From: Sva-07 sp963710625
GTDB taxonomy: Bacteria > Actinomycetota > Acidimicrobiia > Acidimicrobiales > Ilumatobacteraceae
Assembly: GCA_963710625.1 (NCBI GenBank)
Contig: CAVQBG010000010.1
Location: forward strand, 215,449-279,448
Direction of reading: 5' to 3'
DNA length: 64,000 nt
Shown here: piece by piece, positions 1 through 8,434 of the stretch
Position numbering within the stretch: position 1 is the first letter of the stretch
Layout: each line of letters begins with the position of its first letter
The notes under the pieces: model-generated
Seen by the model: only the letters and a program-made list of their open reading frames with translations
The model's database searches: none
What the model was told of the DNA's origin: nothing
Translations under genes and position numbers: made by a program

Positions 1-725
1 CCGTGATCGGCATCATCTACGGCGCGATCGCCGCGACGATGCAGACCGACCTGAAGCGACTGGTCGCGTATTCGTCGGTGGCCCACCTCGGGTTCATCGT
101 GCTCGGCACGTTCGCGTTCACGACACAGGCGATGACCGGTGGTGTGATCCAGATGGTGAACCACGGTGTGTCCACGGGAGCGCTGTTCCTCTTCGTCGGT
201 TGGATCTACGAGCGGCGCGGCACCCGGAAGATCGCCGACCTCAACGGCTTGCAGAAGGTCGCCCCGATCTTCGCGGCAGGCTTCATGGTCGTGATGCTGT
301 CGTCGGTCGGCGTGCCCGGATTGAACGGTTTCGTCGGGGAGTTCCTGATCCTGACCGGGTCGTTCCTCACGGCCCGCTGGTGGACGGTGGTCGCCGCGCT
401 CGGCGTGATCCTCGCCGCGGTGTACCTGCTGTGGGCCTACCAGCGCGTGTTCCACGGCGAGCCGTCGGAGGAGAACAAGAAGTTCCCCGAACTGCGGCTC
501 AAGGAAGGCCTCGTGCTGCTCCCGTTCCTGGGTCTGATCGTGTTCATGGGCGTGTATCCGAAGCCGGTGCTCGACCGGATCGAGCCGAGCATCGATGCGT
601 TGATCACACGCGTCGAGGCCAACACCTCGTACGTCGAACCCGAGCCGACGATCGAGATCGGTGAGCACTCGGGCGGCCAGTCCGACGAACCTGCCGACAC
701 CACCTCCGACGAGGAGGACGAGTGA
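1..725 (+). CDS. nuoM: NADH-quinone oxidoreductase subunit M, 3' part (copy 1)
   Basis: C-terminal part of a proton-pumping antiporter-like membrane subunit of complex I; the 5' end lies outside the window. The frame is open from the window edge and the visible part carries the family segment QTDLKRLVAYSSVAHLGF, a Lys/His-containing helix of the proton channel, then several hydrophobic helices and a charged Asp/Glu-rich tail. Its stop overlaps the start of the next gene (nuoN), the usual nuoM-nuoN coupling. It resembles but clearly differs from the nuoM at 51254, so the genome has at least two nuoM-nuoN pairs. Certain as a Mrp/NuoM-type subunit; M is assigned over L by its position before nuoN. 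Confidence 0.93.
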   Translation, partial: VIGIIYGAIAATMQTDLKRLVAYSSVAHLGFIVLGTFAFTTQAMTGGVIQMVNHGVSTGALFLFVGWIYERRGTRKIADLNGLQKVAPIFAAGFMVVMLSSVGVPGLNGFVGEFLILTGSFLTARWWTVVAALGVILAAVYLLWAYQRVFHGEPSEENKKFPELRLKEGLVLLPFLGLIVFMGVYPKPVLDRIEPSIDALITRVEANTSYVEPEPTIEIGEHSGGQSDEPADTTSDEEDE

Positions 726-2239
726 TGCTGCGCCAGTTCGACACCTTCACCGGCCCCGAGGTCCAGTGGTTCGCACTCTCGCCGCTGCTCGTGCTGCTCG
801 GTGGCGCACTCGGTCTGCTGCTCGTCGGTGCGCTGACGCCTGCCTGGCCGAAGCGCCTCTACGCCGTCGTCACCGCCGTGTTCGCCGGTGCTGCCGGCAC
901 GCTGGCGATCGTCCTCTGGGACGACATCAGCGACAACGGACCGATGACACTCGTGGGCGGCGCGATCGCGTTCGACAAGCTCGCGATGTTCATGACGATC
1001 ACGATCTGCATCGGGCTGCTGCTCGTGGCGATGCTGACCGACGAGTACCTGCAGGACACACCGAACCAGGGCCCGGAGATCTACGCGCTCTACATGGTCG
1101 CCGCGATCGGCGGCATCGTGATGGCCTCGGCCAACGACCTGATCGTGCTGTTCCTCGGCCTGGAGACGCTGTCGCTCGCGCTGTACGTGCTGGCGGCGAG
1201 CAACCGTCGCAGCAGCCAGAGCGCGGAGTCGGGCATCAAGTACTTCGTGCTCGGCGGGTTCGCCTCGGCGTTCTTCCTGTACGGCATCGCTCTCGTCTAC
1301 GGCGGCACCGGATCGACGAACATCACCGAGATGGTCGTCGCCCTCCAGACGGCGATCGACCCGTTCAGCGACGAGACGATCGTGCTCGCCGGCATCGCGC
1401 TGCTGATCGTCGGGCTCGGGTTCAAGGTGGCTGCGGTCCCGTTCCACGTCTGGACACCCGACGTGTACCAGGGAGCGCCCACCCCGGTGACGGCGTTCAT
1501 GGCGTCGGTCGGCAAGGCCGCGGCGTTCGCGGCGATGATCCGCGTGCTCGTGGTCGCACTGCCGTTCTACAAGGACGACTGGCGTCCGATCGTCTGGGTG
1601 CTCGCCCTGATCACCCTGCTGGTCGGGTCGATTCTCGCCGTCGTCCAGAACAACGTGAAGCGGATGCTCGCGTACTCCTCGATCAGCCACGCCGGTTTCA
1701 TCCTCGTCGGGGTGGAGGCCGCTGGGCACGGAGCGGGTGAGGTCGATCCCGGGCCTGGCGTCCCGTCGGTGGTGTTGTACCTGATCCTGTACTCGGTGCT
1801 GGTGATCGGTTCGTTCGCCGTGGTCACCGTGGTGTCGCGAAGCAGCGCCGGTGACACGAACATCGACTCGTTCACCGGCCTTGCCAAGCGTCGTCCGTTG
1901 CTCGCCCTCGGTTTCACGGTGCTGCTCCTGGCTCAGGCCGGTGTGCCGTTCACGAGCGGCTTCATCGCCAAGTTCGGTGTGATCCAAGCAGCCGTCGACG
2001 TCGAGAGCTACGCGATCGCCGTCATCGCCATGGTGTGTGCGGTCATCGCCGCATTCCTCTACCTGCGGATCATGATCTCGATGTGGGTCGGCGACCCGGC
2101 CGACGACGCGGGCGACGTGTGCATCCCGCTCTCGATGGGGGCGGTCATCGCCGTGGCGGTCGCCTTCACGATCGTGCTCGGCATCCTGCCCGGCTGGCTC
2201 ATCGACGCCGCCGATCAGGTGACGCAATACGCCCGTTGA
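725..2239 (+). CDS. nuoN: NADH-quinone oxidoreductase subunit N (copy 1)
   Basis: Membrane antiporter-like subunit of complex I, about 504 residues, the usual length, with some 14 hydrophobic segments. Family signatures include FKVAAVPFHVWTPDVYQGAP (about residue 240) and VKRMLAYSSISHAGF (about residue 315). The ATG at 725 overlaps the nuoM stop (TGATG), so translation is probably coupled; a GTG three bases earlier is the alternative start. It is the last gene of an operon that begins upstream of the window, since the next gene is unrelated. A second, diverged nuoN lies at 52868. Confidence 0.95.
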   Translation: MLRQFDTFTGPEVQWFALSPLLVLLGGALGLLLVGALTPAWPKRLYAVVTAVFAGAAGTLAIVLWDDISDNGPMTLVGGAIAFDKLAMFMTITICIGLLLVAMLTDEYLQDTPNQGPEIYALYMVAAIGGIVMASANDLIVLFLGLETLSLALYVLAASNRRSSQSAESGIKYFVLGGFASAFFLYGIALVYGGTGSTNITEMVVALQTAIDPFSDETIVLAGIALLIVGLGFKVAAVPFHVWTPDVYQGAPTPVTAFMASVGKAAAFAAMIRVLVVALPFYKDDWRPIVWVLALITLLVGSILAVVQNNVKRMLAYSSISHAGFILVGVEAAGHGAGEVDPGPGVPSVVLYLILYSVLVIGSFAVVTVVSRSSAGDTNIDSFTGLAKRRPLLALGFTVLLLAQAGVPFTSGFIAKFGVIQAAVDVESYAIAVIAMVCAVIAAFLYLRIMISMWVGDPADDAGDVCIPLSMGAVIAVAVAFTIVLGILPGWLIDAADQVTQYAR

Positions 2240-2258
2240 CCTGGCAGGCTGAACGGCG

Positions 2259-3107
2259 GTGAAGTGGCCGACCTGGAGCCAGGCGATGATCGCGGCGACG
2301 ATGGCGGGTCTGTTCGCGCTGTGGCTGCGACGTGCGCGACCGACGCGCCTCGGCGACGTGATCGGGCCCGCTGCACTCGAGTTCGCCTTCGTCGCATCGC
2401 TCTACTCGATCTGGAGGATGGCGAAGAACCTGCCGCTCACCCAGGCGGACGGGGCGATCGAGCGGGCGCGCGACATCGTCAGGGTGCAGGAGTTCCTCCA
2501 TCTCCCCGACGAGCTCGCGCTGCAGAGCTTCGTGCTCGATCACGAGTGGCTCGGCCGGTTCTCCGCCGCCTTCTACGCAATCGCTCATGTGCCCGGCATC
2601 CTCATCTTCCTCGTGTGGCTGTACGCACGCCATCGCGACGTGTACCCGCGGTGGCGCAACGCGTTGGCGATCGTCACGGCGTTCTGTCTCTTCATCCGCT
2701 TCGTCAAGGTGGCGCCGCCGCGGTATCTCCCGGACCTCGGGTTCGTCGACGTGTCGGAGATCTACAACATGTCGGTGTACGGCGAGGCCGGCACCGGGGT
2801 GTCCTCGCAGTTCGCCGCGATGCCGTCGCTGCACGTCGCCTGGGCGGCGGTCGTCGCATTCGGCGCGCTGTCGGCGAGCACCAGCAGGTGGCGGTGGATC
2901 GGCATGGCCCATCTCGTGATCACGATGTTGGTCGTGTCGGCAACCGGACACCACTGGTGGCTCGACGGCATCGTCGCACTGGCGCTGCTGTGGATCGCGC
3001 TGCAGCTCGACACCCTCGGACGGCGCGGCGTTCGCGCGGTTCGCGGTGAGGCAGTGCCGCCCCTCGACGTGGCTGCCGTCGAGCCGGCCGAATCGGAGGT
3101 CGTGTGA
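2259..3107 (+). CDS. PAP2-superfamily membrane phosphatase / inositolphosphotransferase-like
   Basis: Integral membrane protein of 282 residues with about six hydrophobic segments. The phosphatidic-acid-phosphatase type 2 signature is visible: PSLH at about residue 189 and GHHWWLDG at about residue 230, which supply the two catalytic His and the Asp. The family dephosphorylates or transfers lipid-linked phosphate groups on the outer face of the membrane; the layout is closest to inositol phosphorylceramide synthase-like members, but the substrate cannot be read from sequence. It starts at GTG 19 bases after nuoN. The next gene starts inside its stop codon (GTGTGA), so the two are probably co-translated. 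Confidence 0.82.
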   Translation: MKWPTWSQAMIAATMAGLFALWLRRARPTRLGDVIGPAALEFAFVASLYSIWRMAKNLPLTQADGAIERARDIVRVQEFLHLPDELALQSFVLDHEWLGRFSAAFYAIAHVPGILIFLVWLYARHRDVYPRWRNALAIVTAFCLFIRFVKVAPPRYLPDLGFVDVSEIYNMSVYGEAGTGVSSQFAAMPSLHVAWAAVVAFGALSASTSRWRWIGMAHLVITMLVVSATGHHWWLDGIVALALLWIALQLDTLGRRGVRAVRGEAVPPLDVAAVEPAESEVV

Positions 3108-3592
3108 CCGCTCACCCGAACGTGCTCGCCGACCTCGACCGACTCGGCGTCGCCTACGACGTGATGGACTGCGATCCGGACCTCGCAGACACGGCGCAGT
3201 TCTGCGAGGCGTACGGCGTGCCGCTCGAGGAGTCGGCCAACGCCATCCTGGTCGCGTCGAAGAAGCCCGAGGGTCATCACGCCGTGTGCGTCGTCCTCGC
3301 GCACACCCGCCTCGACGTGAACGGAACGGTGCGTCGCAGACTCGGCGTCCGCAAGCTCAGCTTCGCGCCCGCCGACGTGACGCGCGAACTCACCGGGCAG
3401 GAGATCGGTGGTGTCACGATCTTCGGGCTGCCGCCGCATGTGCCGGTCTGGCTCGACCGCCGCATCCTCGGCTGTCGCCGGATCATCGTGGGCGCCGGCT
3501 CACGCTCAGCGAAGATCAGCTTCGACCCGTCGCAACTCGTCGGCGTCGACAGCTACGAGTTCGTCGAGGACCTGGCGATCGAATCCGCCTGA
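3104..3592 (+). CDS. YbaK/ProX-type aminoacyl-tRNA deacylase
   Basis: Protein of 162 residues, the usual size for a free-standing YbaK/EbsC-type editing domain. Conserved elements include VRKLSFAPADVT followed by TGQEIGGVTIFGLP (about residues 83-110), matching the Lys plus Gly-rich loop of the family. Members hydrolyse mischarged tRNA such as Cys-tRNA(Pro) in trans. The start GTG overlaps the stop of the PAP2 gene by four bases. Which mischarged tRNA is the substrate is unknown. Confidence 0.85.
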   Translation: MTAHPNVLADLDRLGVAYDVMDCDPDLADTAQFCEAYGVPLEESANAILVASKKPEGHHAVCVVLAHTRLDVNGTVRRRLGVRKLSFAPADVTRELTGQEIGGVTIFGLPPHVPVWLDRRILGCRRIIVGAGSRSAKISFDPSQLVGVDSYEFVEDLAIESA

Positions 3593-3599
3593 GCGGACG

Positions 3600-4121
3600 T
3601 CAGACGCAGAGTTCGCCGGCGGTCCCGCGCAGGCAGATGGCGCTGACGAGTACCTCGTCGACCTGCCAGCCGATCGGGCCGTCTGCGTCGAAGGCCTGCC
3701 TGATCCACACATGGACGACCGGACCCCCGACCGAGTCGTCGTCGCCCACGTCGAGTCGCACGGCTGGGTCGACGGTGCCGGCGGCGCCGATCGTCGCCTC
3801 GTAGACCTCGTCCCCGATGCCGACGATCGCTTCCTGGCTCGTCCTCCGCTCGAGGTCGTCCCACGTCTCCGTCCACCCGGATCGGTCGGGTGGGAGCAGC
3901 ACGGTGCAGGTCCAGTTCGGGCCGGGGCTGGCGAAACTGAGCGCTCCCGGGAGTCCGCCGCCGACCGTCGTTCCAGCACCGAGTTCGGTGCCCGAGGGGT
4001 TCATGTCACTCGGCATCGTGAACCACGTCGTGACACGCTCCGGCGACGAGTCCGCCGGCGAGCGCGGCCGGCCACCACGGCCGTTGCCTCCGAGTGCTCG
4101 AGCCCGCGGTGGATGGTTCAA
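3600..4121 (-). CDS. hypothetical protein, possibly an exported protein with a frameshifted N-terminus
   Basis: Unrecognised. The frame is open for 173 codons, but its first 35 or so residues are Arg/Gly/Pro-rich and look like shadow translation. The plausible body starts near residue 37 (TMPSDMNPSG) and ends CLRGTAGELCV, with several Cys and Trp like a small secreted domain. In the neighbouring frame, an ATG at 4130 reads about 30 residues with a basic stretch and the hydrophobic run WWPAALAGGLVAGAC, then stops after overlapping this body. A one-base shift near 4035 would join signal peptide and body. It converges with the YbaK gene and is divergent from the CAP-domain gene. Confidence 0.45.
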   Translation of the reverse strand: MNHPPRARALGGNGRGGRPRSPADSSPERVTTWFTMPSDMNPSGTELGAGTTVGGGLPGALSFASPGPNWTCTVLLPPDRSGWTETWDDLERRTSQEAIVGIGDEVYEATIGAAGTVDPAVRLDVGDDDSVGGPVVHVWIRQAFDADGPIGWQVDEVLVSAICLRGTAGELCV

Positions 4122-4304
4122 CGGTCATCGTCACCACCCTCACACACCGCGGCGGTCCCCTCGGTGGACGCCGTGTGCGGACACCCCACCGGACCATCGT
4201 CGCGAGGGGTGTCACCGGGTTGCCCGACGGCTGCCCCGGCGATTCGCGGGCTATCGTGTCGGATTGCGGGTCGAGAAGCGGGCGGTAGGAGCCGATACAT
4301 CGAC

Positions 4305-4847
4305 ATGCGTACCAAGACGTGGGCGACCCCGGTCGTCGCAGGACTCGCGAGCCTCGCCTTGCTGACGTCGTCGGCTCAGGGGGCGCCGTCGGCGCTCGAC
4401 GGCCCGGCCCGATCGGCAGCGCTACAGCCCGCTGTTCGCCTGGATCCACCTCGGATCCAACAGTCGCCGACCGCTCAGGCCGTGTTCGACCTGGTCAACT
4501 CCGAGCGGGCGGCGCGTGGGCTGGCCCCGATGACCTACGACACGAAGCTCGATCTCGCCGCTCAACGACACTCGGAGGATCAGGCGCAGAGCCAGCGGAT
4601 GTCCCACACGGGCAGCGATGGGTCCACGATGGTCCAGCGGATCGACCGCGTCGGGTTCGCGTGGAGGTCGGCGGCCGAGAACGTGGCCTACGGCTACGAC
4701 ACCCCGGTCGCCGTGATGGCGGCCTGGATGAACAGTGACGGACACCGCCGCAACATCCTGTCGTCGAACACGCACATCGGTGTCGGCCTCGCCTACGGCC
4801 CCGACGGGCGCGCGTACTGGACCCAGGTCTTCGCCACGCCGTTCTGA
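4305..4847 (+). CDS. secreted CAP/SCP-domain protein
   Basis: Protein of 180 residues with a Sec signal peptide (RTK, hydrophobic core, Ala-rich cleavage region near residue 27) and one CAP (SCP/PR-1) domain from about residue 60 to the end. Visible family motifs are HSEDQAQ, MSHTGSDG, AENVAYGY, WMNSDGHRRNIL and YWTQVFA, which include the two His and two acidic residues of the CAP cavity. The ATG at 4305 is chosen because the frame upstream is low-complexity Arg/Ser coding with no signal peptide. Function of bacterial CAP proteins is poorly known; it acts outside the cell. Confidence 0.88.
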   Translation: MRTKTWATPVVAGLASLALLTSSAQGAPSALDGPARSAALQPAVRLDPPRIQQSPTAQAVFDLVNSERAARGLAPMTYDTKLDLAAQRHSEDQAQSQRMSHTGSDGSTMVQRIDRVGFAWRSAAENVAYGYDTPVAVMAAWMNSDGHRRNILSSNTHIGVGLAYGPDGRAYWTQVFATPF

Positions 4848-4853
4848 GCGGGT

Positions 4854-5267
4854 TCAGCTCGCCGGCCGGAACCAGACGACGACCGAGTTCTCGACCCGCT
4901 GCTCCAGGGTTTCTCCCTCGATCGACTTGACGACCTTCGGGTAGCGGTGCGCGTAGGAGCGCAGCAACGGCGTGACCGCCTCGGGATCATCCGCCCCGCG
5001 CAGTGCATGGGCGGTCATCGGTGTCCAGGTGCCCTTCAGGAGCACCTGCGCCTGGCCCATCTGGACGAAGTTGCGCCACCAGTTCTTGGTCTCCGGCTTG
5101 CCGACCATCACGACGAGGCCGTGGAGCGTGTCTGCGTACTGCACCGGCAGCGTGCGCTCCTCGCCGGACCGGTTGCCGACGTAGCGCACCAGCACCATCG
5201 ACCTGGACAGGATCGGGTGGGCCCGTGACTTCAGGATCGTCTCGACGACCGTGTTCGCCACACTCAT
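4854..5267 (-). CDS. nitroreductase-family deazaflavin (F420)-type protein
   Basis: Protein of 137 residues. The split-barrel layout and motifs such as LVRYVGNRSGEERTLPVQY and VGKPETKNWWRNF match the Ddn-like family, many of whose members use coenzyme F420 to reduce small molecules. The start ATG at 5267 gives the family's normal length; the frame stays open upstream but without recognisable sequence. It converges with the CAP-domain gene (stop to stop, 6 bases apart). F420 dependence is inferred from the family and not visible directly. Confidence 0.75.
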   Translation of the reverse strand: MSVANTVVETILKSRAHPILSRSMVLVRYVGNRSGEERTLPVQYADTLHGLVVMVGKPETKNWWRNFVQMGQAQVLLKGTWTPMTAHALRGADDPEAVTPLLRSYAHRYPKVVKSIEGETLEQRVENSVVVWFRPAS

Positions 5268-5352
5268 CCCATCGACACTAGGCCTGCCGGGCGCACGACG
5301 GTCACCGATGACGAACGTTGCCCTCCCCGCCGCGTTCCGCGACGATGGTGCA

Positions 5353-5757
5353 ATGGCACGAGCGATCCAGATCACCGTCGACGCCGCCGGACCGCGCAAG
5401 CTGGCGGAGTTCTGGTGTGAGGTGCTCGGCTATGTGGAGCAGCCCCCGCCGCCCGGCTTCGACACGTGGGAGGACGCGCTCGACGCGTTCGGCATCGATC
5501 GGTCCGATCCCGATCGGGCGTTCGCGATCGTCGATCCCGACGGCGTCGGGCCGCGTGTGTTCTTCCTCAAGGTGCCAGAGGGCAAGACGGCGAAGAACCG
5601 TCTGCACCTCGACGTCCACGTCGAGCCGAGCGAACTCCATGCCCGTGCGGCCGAACTCGTGGCGCTCGGTGCCACCCGCGTCGCCGAGTTCGACGAACCC
5701 GAAGGCCACTGGATCACGCTCCTCGATCCCGAGGGCAACGAGTTCTGCCTCCACTGA
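5353..5757 (+). CDS. VOC-family glyoxalase-like protein
   Basis: Protein of 134 residues in the vicinal-oxygen-chelate fold, glyoxalase-like branch typical of actinobacteria. The two beta-alpha-beta-beta-beta modules are recognisable: AIQITVDAAGPRKLAEFWCE at the start and NRLHLDVHVEP / WITLLDPEGNEFCLH in the second half, where His and Glu positions of the metal site occur. The ATG at 5353 fixes the start. The substrate is unknown; small stand-alone members are often only annotated by fold. A long hairpin follows its stop. Confidence 0.85.
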   Translation: MARAIQITVDAAGPRKLAEFWCEVLGYVEQPPPPGFDTWEDALDAFGIDRSDPDRAFAIVDPDGVGPRVFFLKVPEGKTAKNRLHLDVHVEPSELHARAAELVALGATRVAEFDEPEGHWITLLDPEGNEFCLH

Positions 5758-5773
5758 CCGGCCCAGCCCCGCC

Positions 5774-5822
5774 GTTCTCGTGATCTCGTCGGGGAGTAAT
5801 CCCCCAACGAGATCACGAGAAC
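5774..5822. terminator. long hairpin between convergent genes
   Basis: Near-perfect inverted repeat: GTTCTCGTGATCTCGT on the left is the exact reverse complement of the right arm ending at 5822. After one mismatch the stem continues with GGGG/CCCC and closes on a six-base loop (AGTAAT), giving about 21 paired positions. It sits between the stop of the VOC gene and the stop of the convergent APH gene, and overlaps the last codons of the latter, so it could terminate both transcripts. There is no T-run. Confidence 0.6.
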
Positions 5823-6718
5823 AGGGCGAGGCGATCGGCGACGTCGAGCATCTGGCGTCCGACGGGTTGGAGGTCGATCCCGGTGGCGACGAGCCCGGTC
5901 GAGACCCGTTCCACGACACCCCACTCGAAGATCGCCGTCGCGTCGAGACCATGGCGGTCGGCCATCCAGCGTGCGGTCGCCGCCGTATCCGCAGCGAGCG
6001 GCTCGTCGGGGTCTTCGCGCAGGATCACGCCCAGGTCGTACTCGGCCTCGGCGAGCAACCCGTCCGGGTCGACGAGCTTGAAGCCGGTGCCCGCATGCAA
6101 CGCGTTCCACTGCTGCACGTCACCGTGCACGAGCACGGCGCGTTCGTCGTCGTGCGCATCCCTGCGGCGTCGCGCGCACGTGAGCGCATGCTCGACCGTC
6201 CGTTCGTGGCATGGCCGGCCGAGGTCGGCCCACGCCGTGGCGATGAAGTCGATCAGCCAGGCCGCCTTCTCGCGGCCGGTCGGCAGCTCGCACTCCGCGA
6301 CCGGGCGCCAGATCCTCGCCGCAGCGTCACAGAGTGCCGGGAGCCGCTGACCGTAGGGAAGACCGAGTGCGAACATCGACGGCCCGAGCCGCTCCATCAG
6401 CAGCGCCGACCGTTCAGGATCGTCCCGGTACAGCACCGGGCACCCGTCGCCGGCGGCGAGGCGGAGCACGGTCGCCTCGTGGTCGGCGACGTCGGCACCA
6501 CGGGGCACGAGCAGCTTGAGGACCGCTGCGGTTCCGTCGGCCGTCGTCGCCTCTGCCACGAACGCTTCGGTTCCCTCGTCGAACGGCGTGCCGACGGTGA
6601 TCGACCAGTCGCGCTCCAGACCGGCCACGATCCCGGGGAGCGCGTCGATCCACCACTCGACGCCCGCAGCGACCGCCTTGTTCCGCACGACGGCCGGCAG
6701 TTCGATCGGAACTCCCAC
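5813..6718 (-). CDS. streptomycin 6-kinase-like aminoglycoside phosphotransferase family protein
   Basis: About 301 residues of the APH kinase fold. The Brenner-type catalytic motif VLVHGDVQQWNAL (near residue 210) with the catalytic Asp, followed by KLVDPDG, matches the APH(6)/hydroxyurea-kinase branch, which phosphorylates small hydroxylated molecules using ATP. Start: GTG at 6718; the frame extends 13 codons further to 6757, but that part lies in a palindrome, so the later start is preferred. A chromosomal copy without mobile signals suggests a housekeeping or self-protection kinase more than acquired resistance. Substrate uncertain. Confidence 0.8.
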   Translation of the reverse strand: MGVPIELPAVVRNKAVAAGVEWWIDALPGIVAGLERDWSITVGTPFDEGTEAFVAEATTADGTAAVLKLLVPRGADVADHEATVLRLAAGDGCPVLYRDDPERSALLMERLGPSMFALGLPYGQRLPALCDAAARIWRPVAECELPTGREKAAWLIDFIATAWADLGRPCHERTVEHALTCARRRRDAHDDERAVLVHGDVQQWNALHAGTGFKLVDPDGLLAEAEYDLGVILREDPDEPLAADTAATARWMADRHGLDATAIFEWGVVERVSTGLVATGIDLQPVGRQMLDVADRLALFS

Positions 6719-6733
6719 CCCCGCAGTGTTGCA

Positions 6734-6752
6734 GCAGGGGTCTGACCCCTGC
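6734..6752. repeat. short palindrome GCAGGGGTCtGACCCCTGC
   Basis: Perfect nine-base arms around a single central base, extendable to about 14-base arms (TTGC...GCAA) with one mismatch. It lies between the APH start and the stop of the upstream acyl-CoA synthetase gene on the same strand, so it could be a terminator-like hairpin or a dispersed palindrome. Confidence 0.5.
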
Positions 6753-6760
6753 CGCAATGC

Positions 6761-8320
6761 CTACACGTTGGAGGTGCGGCCGGCCCAGAAGGGCTGGCGG
6801 AGTTCACGTTTGAGGATCTTGCCCGAGCCGGTCTTCGGCAGCTCGTCGAGCCACGAGATCGAGCGCGGGATCTTGTAGCTCGCCAGGTGTTCGCGGGCGA
6901 ACTCCTTGACGCCGGCCTCGTCGAGATCGGCGCCTGCACGCTTGACGATCACCGCGTGGACGAGCTCGCCCCAGTCGTCGCTCGGGATCCCGAACACCGC
7001 TGCCTCGTAGATGTCGGGGTGACCTTCCAGCGCCGCCTCGATCTCGGCGGGGTAGATGTTCATCCCGCCGGAGATGATCATGTCCTTCTTGCGGTCACAG
7101 ATGTAGAGAAACCCCTCGTCGTCGCGGTAGGCGATGTCGCCGACGGTCTGGAAGCCGTCGCGGTGGTCCTCCTCGAACTTGTCGTGCTGCTTGTAGTAGT
7201 CGGCGAAGACGGCGGTCGAGCGAACGTAGACCTCACCGGTCGCATCCGGGCCGGTGCCCTCGACGATGTCGCCCAGCTCGTCGTACAGGCGGATCTCGAC
7301 CATCGGCGCCTCCTTGCCGCACGAGCCCGGTTTGCGCAACTGATCCTCCGGCCGCAGCACGGTGTTGACACCCAGTTCGGTCGATCCGTAGATCTCGAAC
7401 AACGATTCGGCCGGGAAGTCGGCCAGGTACTGCTGCTTGAGCGCGAACGGCCAGGGCGCGGCGTTGGCGATCATGATCCGCATCGACGACCGGTCGTAGT
7501 TCTCCTTGACCTCCTCGGGCAGGTTGCAGATCATCCGGATCGGTGTCGGTGCCGAGAACGTCGAGGTGGCCTGGTACGTCTCGAGCAGCCGCAGCCAGTC
7601 CTGTGGATCGAACTTGCGCTGCAACACGACGGTGTGGCCCATCGCGATCGCGCTCGCCATGAAGCCACCCGGACCGGAGTGGTAGAGCGGACCGGTGGTG
7701 AGATAGATGTCGTCGGGCCGGTAGCCGATGTGTTGCAGCAGCGCCGCTCCCGCTCGCGGATCGGCGACCGTGCGGCGGTAGGCGCCCTTCGGCTTCCCGG
7801 TCGTGCCCGACGTGTAGGTCATCGTGGCACCGCCCTCGTCCTCGGTGACCGGCCGTTCCCACGTCGTGGTCGGTGCCGCTGAGACCAGCGGGTCGATCGC
7901 GGTCATGCCGTCCGGCGCGTCGCCGTCGAACACGAAGATGTTCCGCACCTTCGGGATCTCGGCGCGGATGCGCTCGAACAACGTGGCGTACTCCCCGTCC
8001 ACGTAGACCGCGGTGGCGTCGCAGTGGTCGGTGACGTAGGCCGCCTCCTCGTCGGAGAGCCGGTAGTTCAGCGGTACCGAGGTCGAGCCGAGCTTGCGCG
8101 AGGCGTTGACGAACTCGACGATCCCGGTCGAATTCTGCCCGCACCACACCACCTTGTCACCGGGGTGCACGCCGTGTTCGTGGAGGACGTGCACCAGTTG
8201 GTTGGCGCGGTCCTCCAATTCGGCGTACGTCGACCGGCGGACATCACCACCGGTGCGGTCGTCGATGACGGCGGTCTTGTCGGGTTGGTTGGCAGCGTGC
8301 GCGGTGAGCAGATCCCCCAT
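6761..8320 (-). CDS. acyl-CoA synthetase (AMP-forming), FadD-like
   Basis: Adenylate-forming ligase of about 519 residues. The AMP-binding P-loop MTYTSGTTGKPKG lies at about residues 162-174, followed by the family's YGSTELG motif and the hinge/C-terminal domain with DRKKDMIISGGMNIYPAEIE and the catalytic Lys near the end (KTGSGKILKRELR). Start ATG at 8320 (MGDLLTAHA) matches the usual N-terminus; the frame runs nine codons further. It probably activates a fatty or aromatic carboxylate; the chain length cannot be read from sequence. It lies downstream of the D-aminoacylase on the same strand after a 115-base gap. Confidence 0.9.
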   Translation of the reverse strand: MGDLLTAHAANQPDKTAVIDDRTGGDVRRSTYAELEDRANQLVHVLHEHGVHPGDKVVWCGQNSTGIVEFVNASRKLGSTSVPLNYRLSDEEAAYVTDHCDATAVYVDGEYATLFERIRAEIPKVRNIFVFDGDAPDGMTAIDPLVSAAPTTTWERPVTEDEGGATMTYTSGTTGKPKGAYRRTVADPRAGAALLQHIGYRPDDIYLTTGPLYHSGPGGFMASAIAMGHTVVLQRKFDPQDWLRLLETYQATSTFSAPTPIRMICNLPEEVKENYDRSSMRIMIANAAPWPFALKQQYLADFPAESLFEIYGSTELGVNTVLRPEDQLRKPGSCGKEAPMVEIRLYDELGDIVEGTGPDATGEVYVRSTAVFADYYKQHDKFEEDHRDGFQTVGDIAYRDDEGFLYICDRKKDMIISGGMNIYPAEIEAALEGHPDIYEAAVFGIPSDDWGELVHAVIVKRAGADLDEAGVKEFAREHLASYKIPRSISWLDELPKTGSGKILKRELRQPFWAGRTSNV

Positions 8321-8434
8321 AGGGAGTTCGTAGCATCCGCACCCCACTCAGCTCATCACCGGGGATCAGCGTCGGCAACAACGTCGGAATCGCGGGTTGT
8401 CGCTGGCGCTGAAGCCGGAAACCGCGGCGCGCGC

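Noticed and set aside
437..2227. 596-codon minus-strand frame opposite nuoN
   Set aside because: Same composition artefact, antisense to conserved nuoM/nuoN.
5813..6718. Acquired aminoglycoside resistance gene
   Set aside because: The kinase is in ordinary chromosomal context without mobile element or base-composition change, so it is treated as a native small-molecule kinase.
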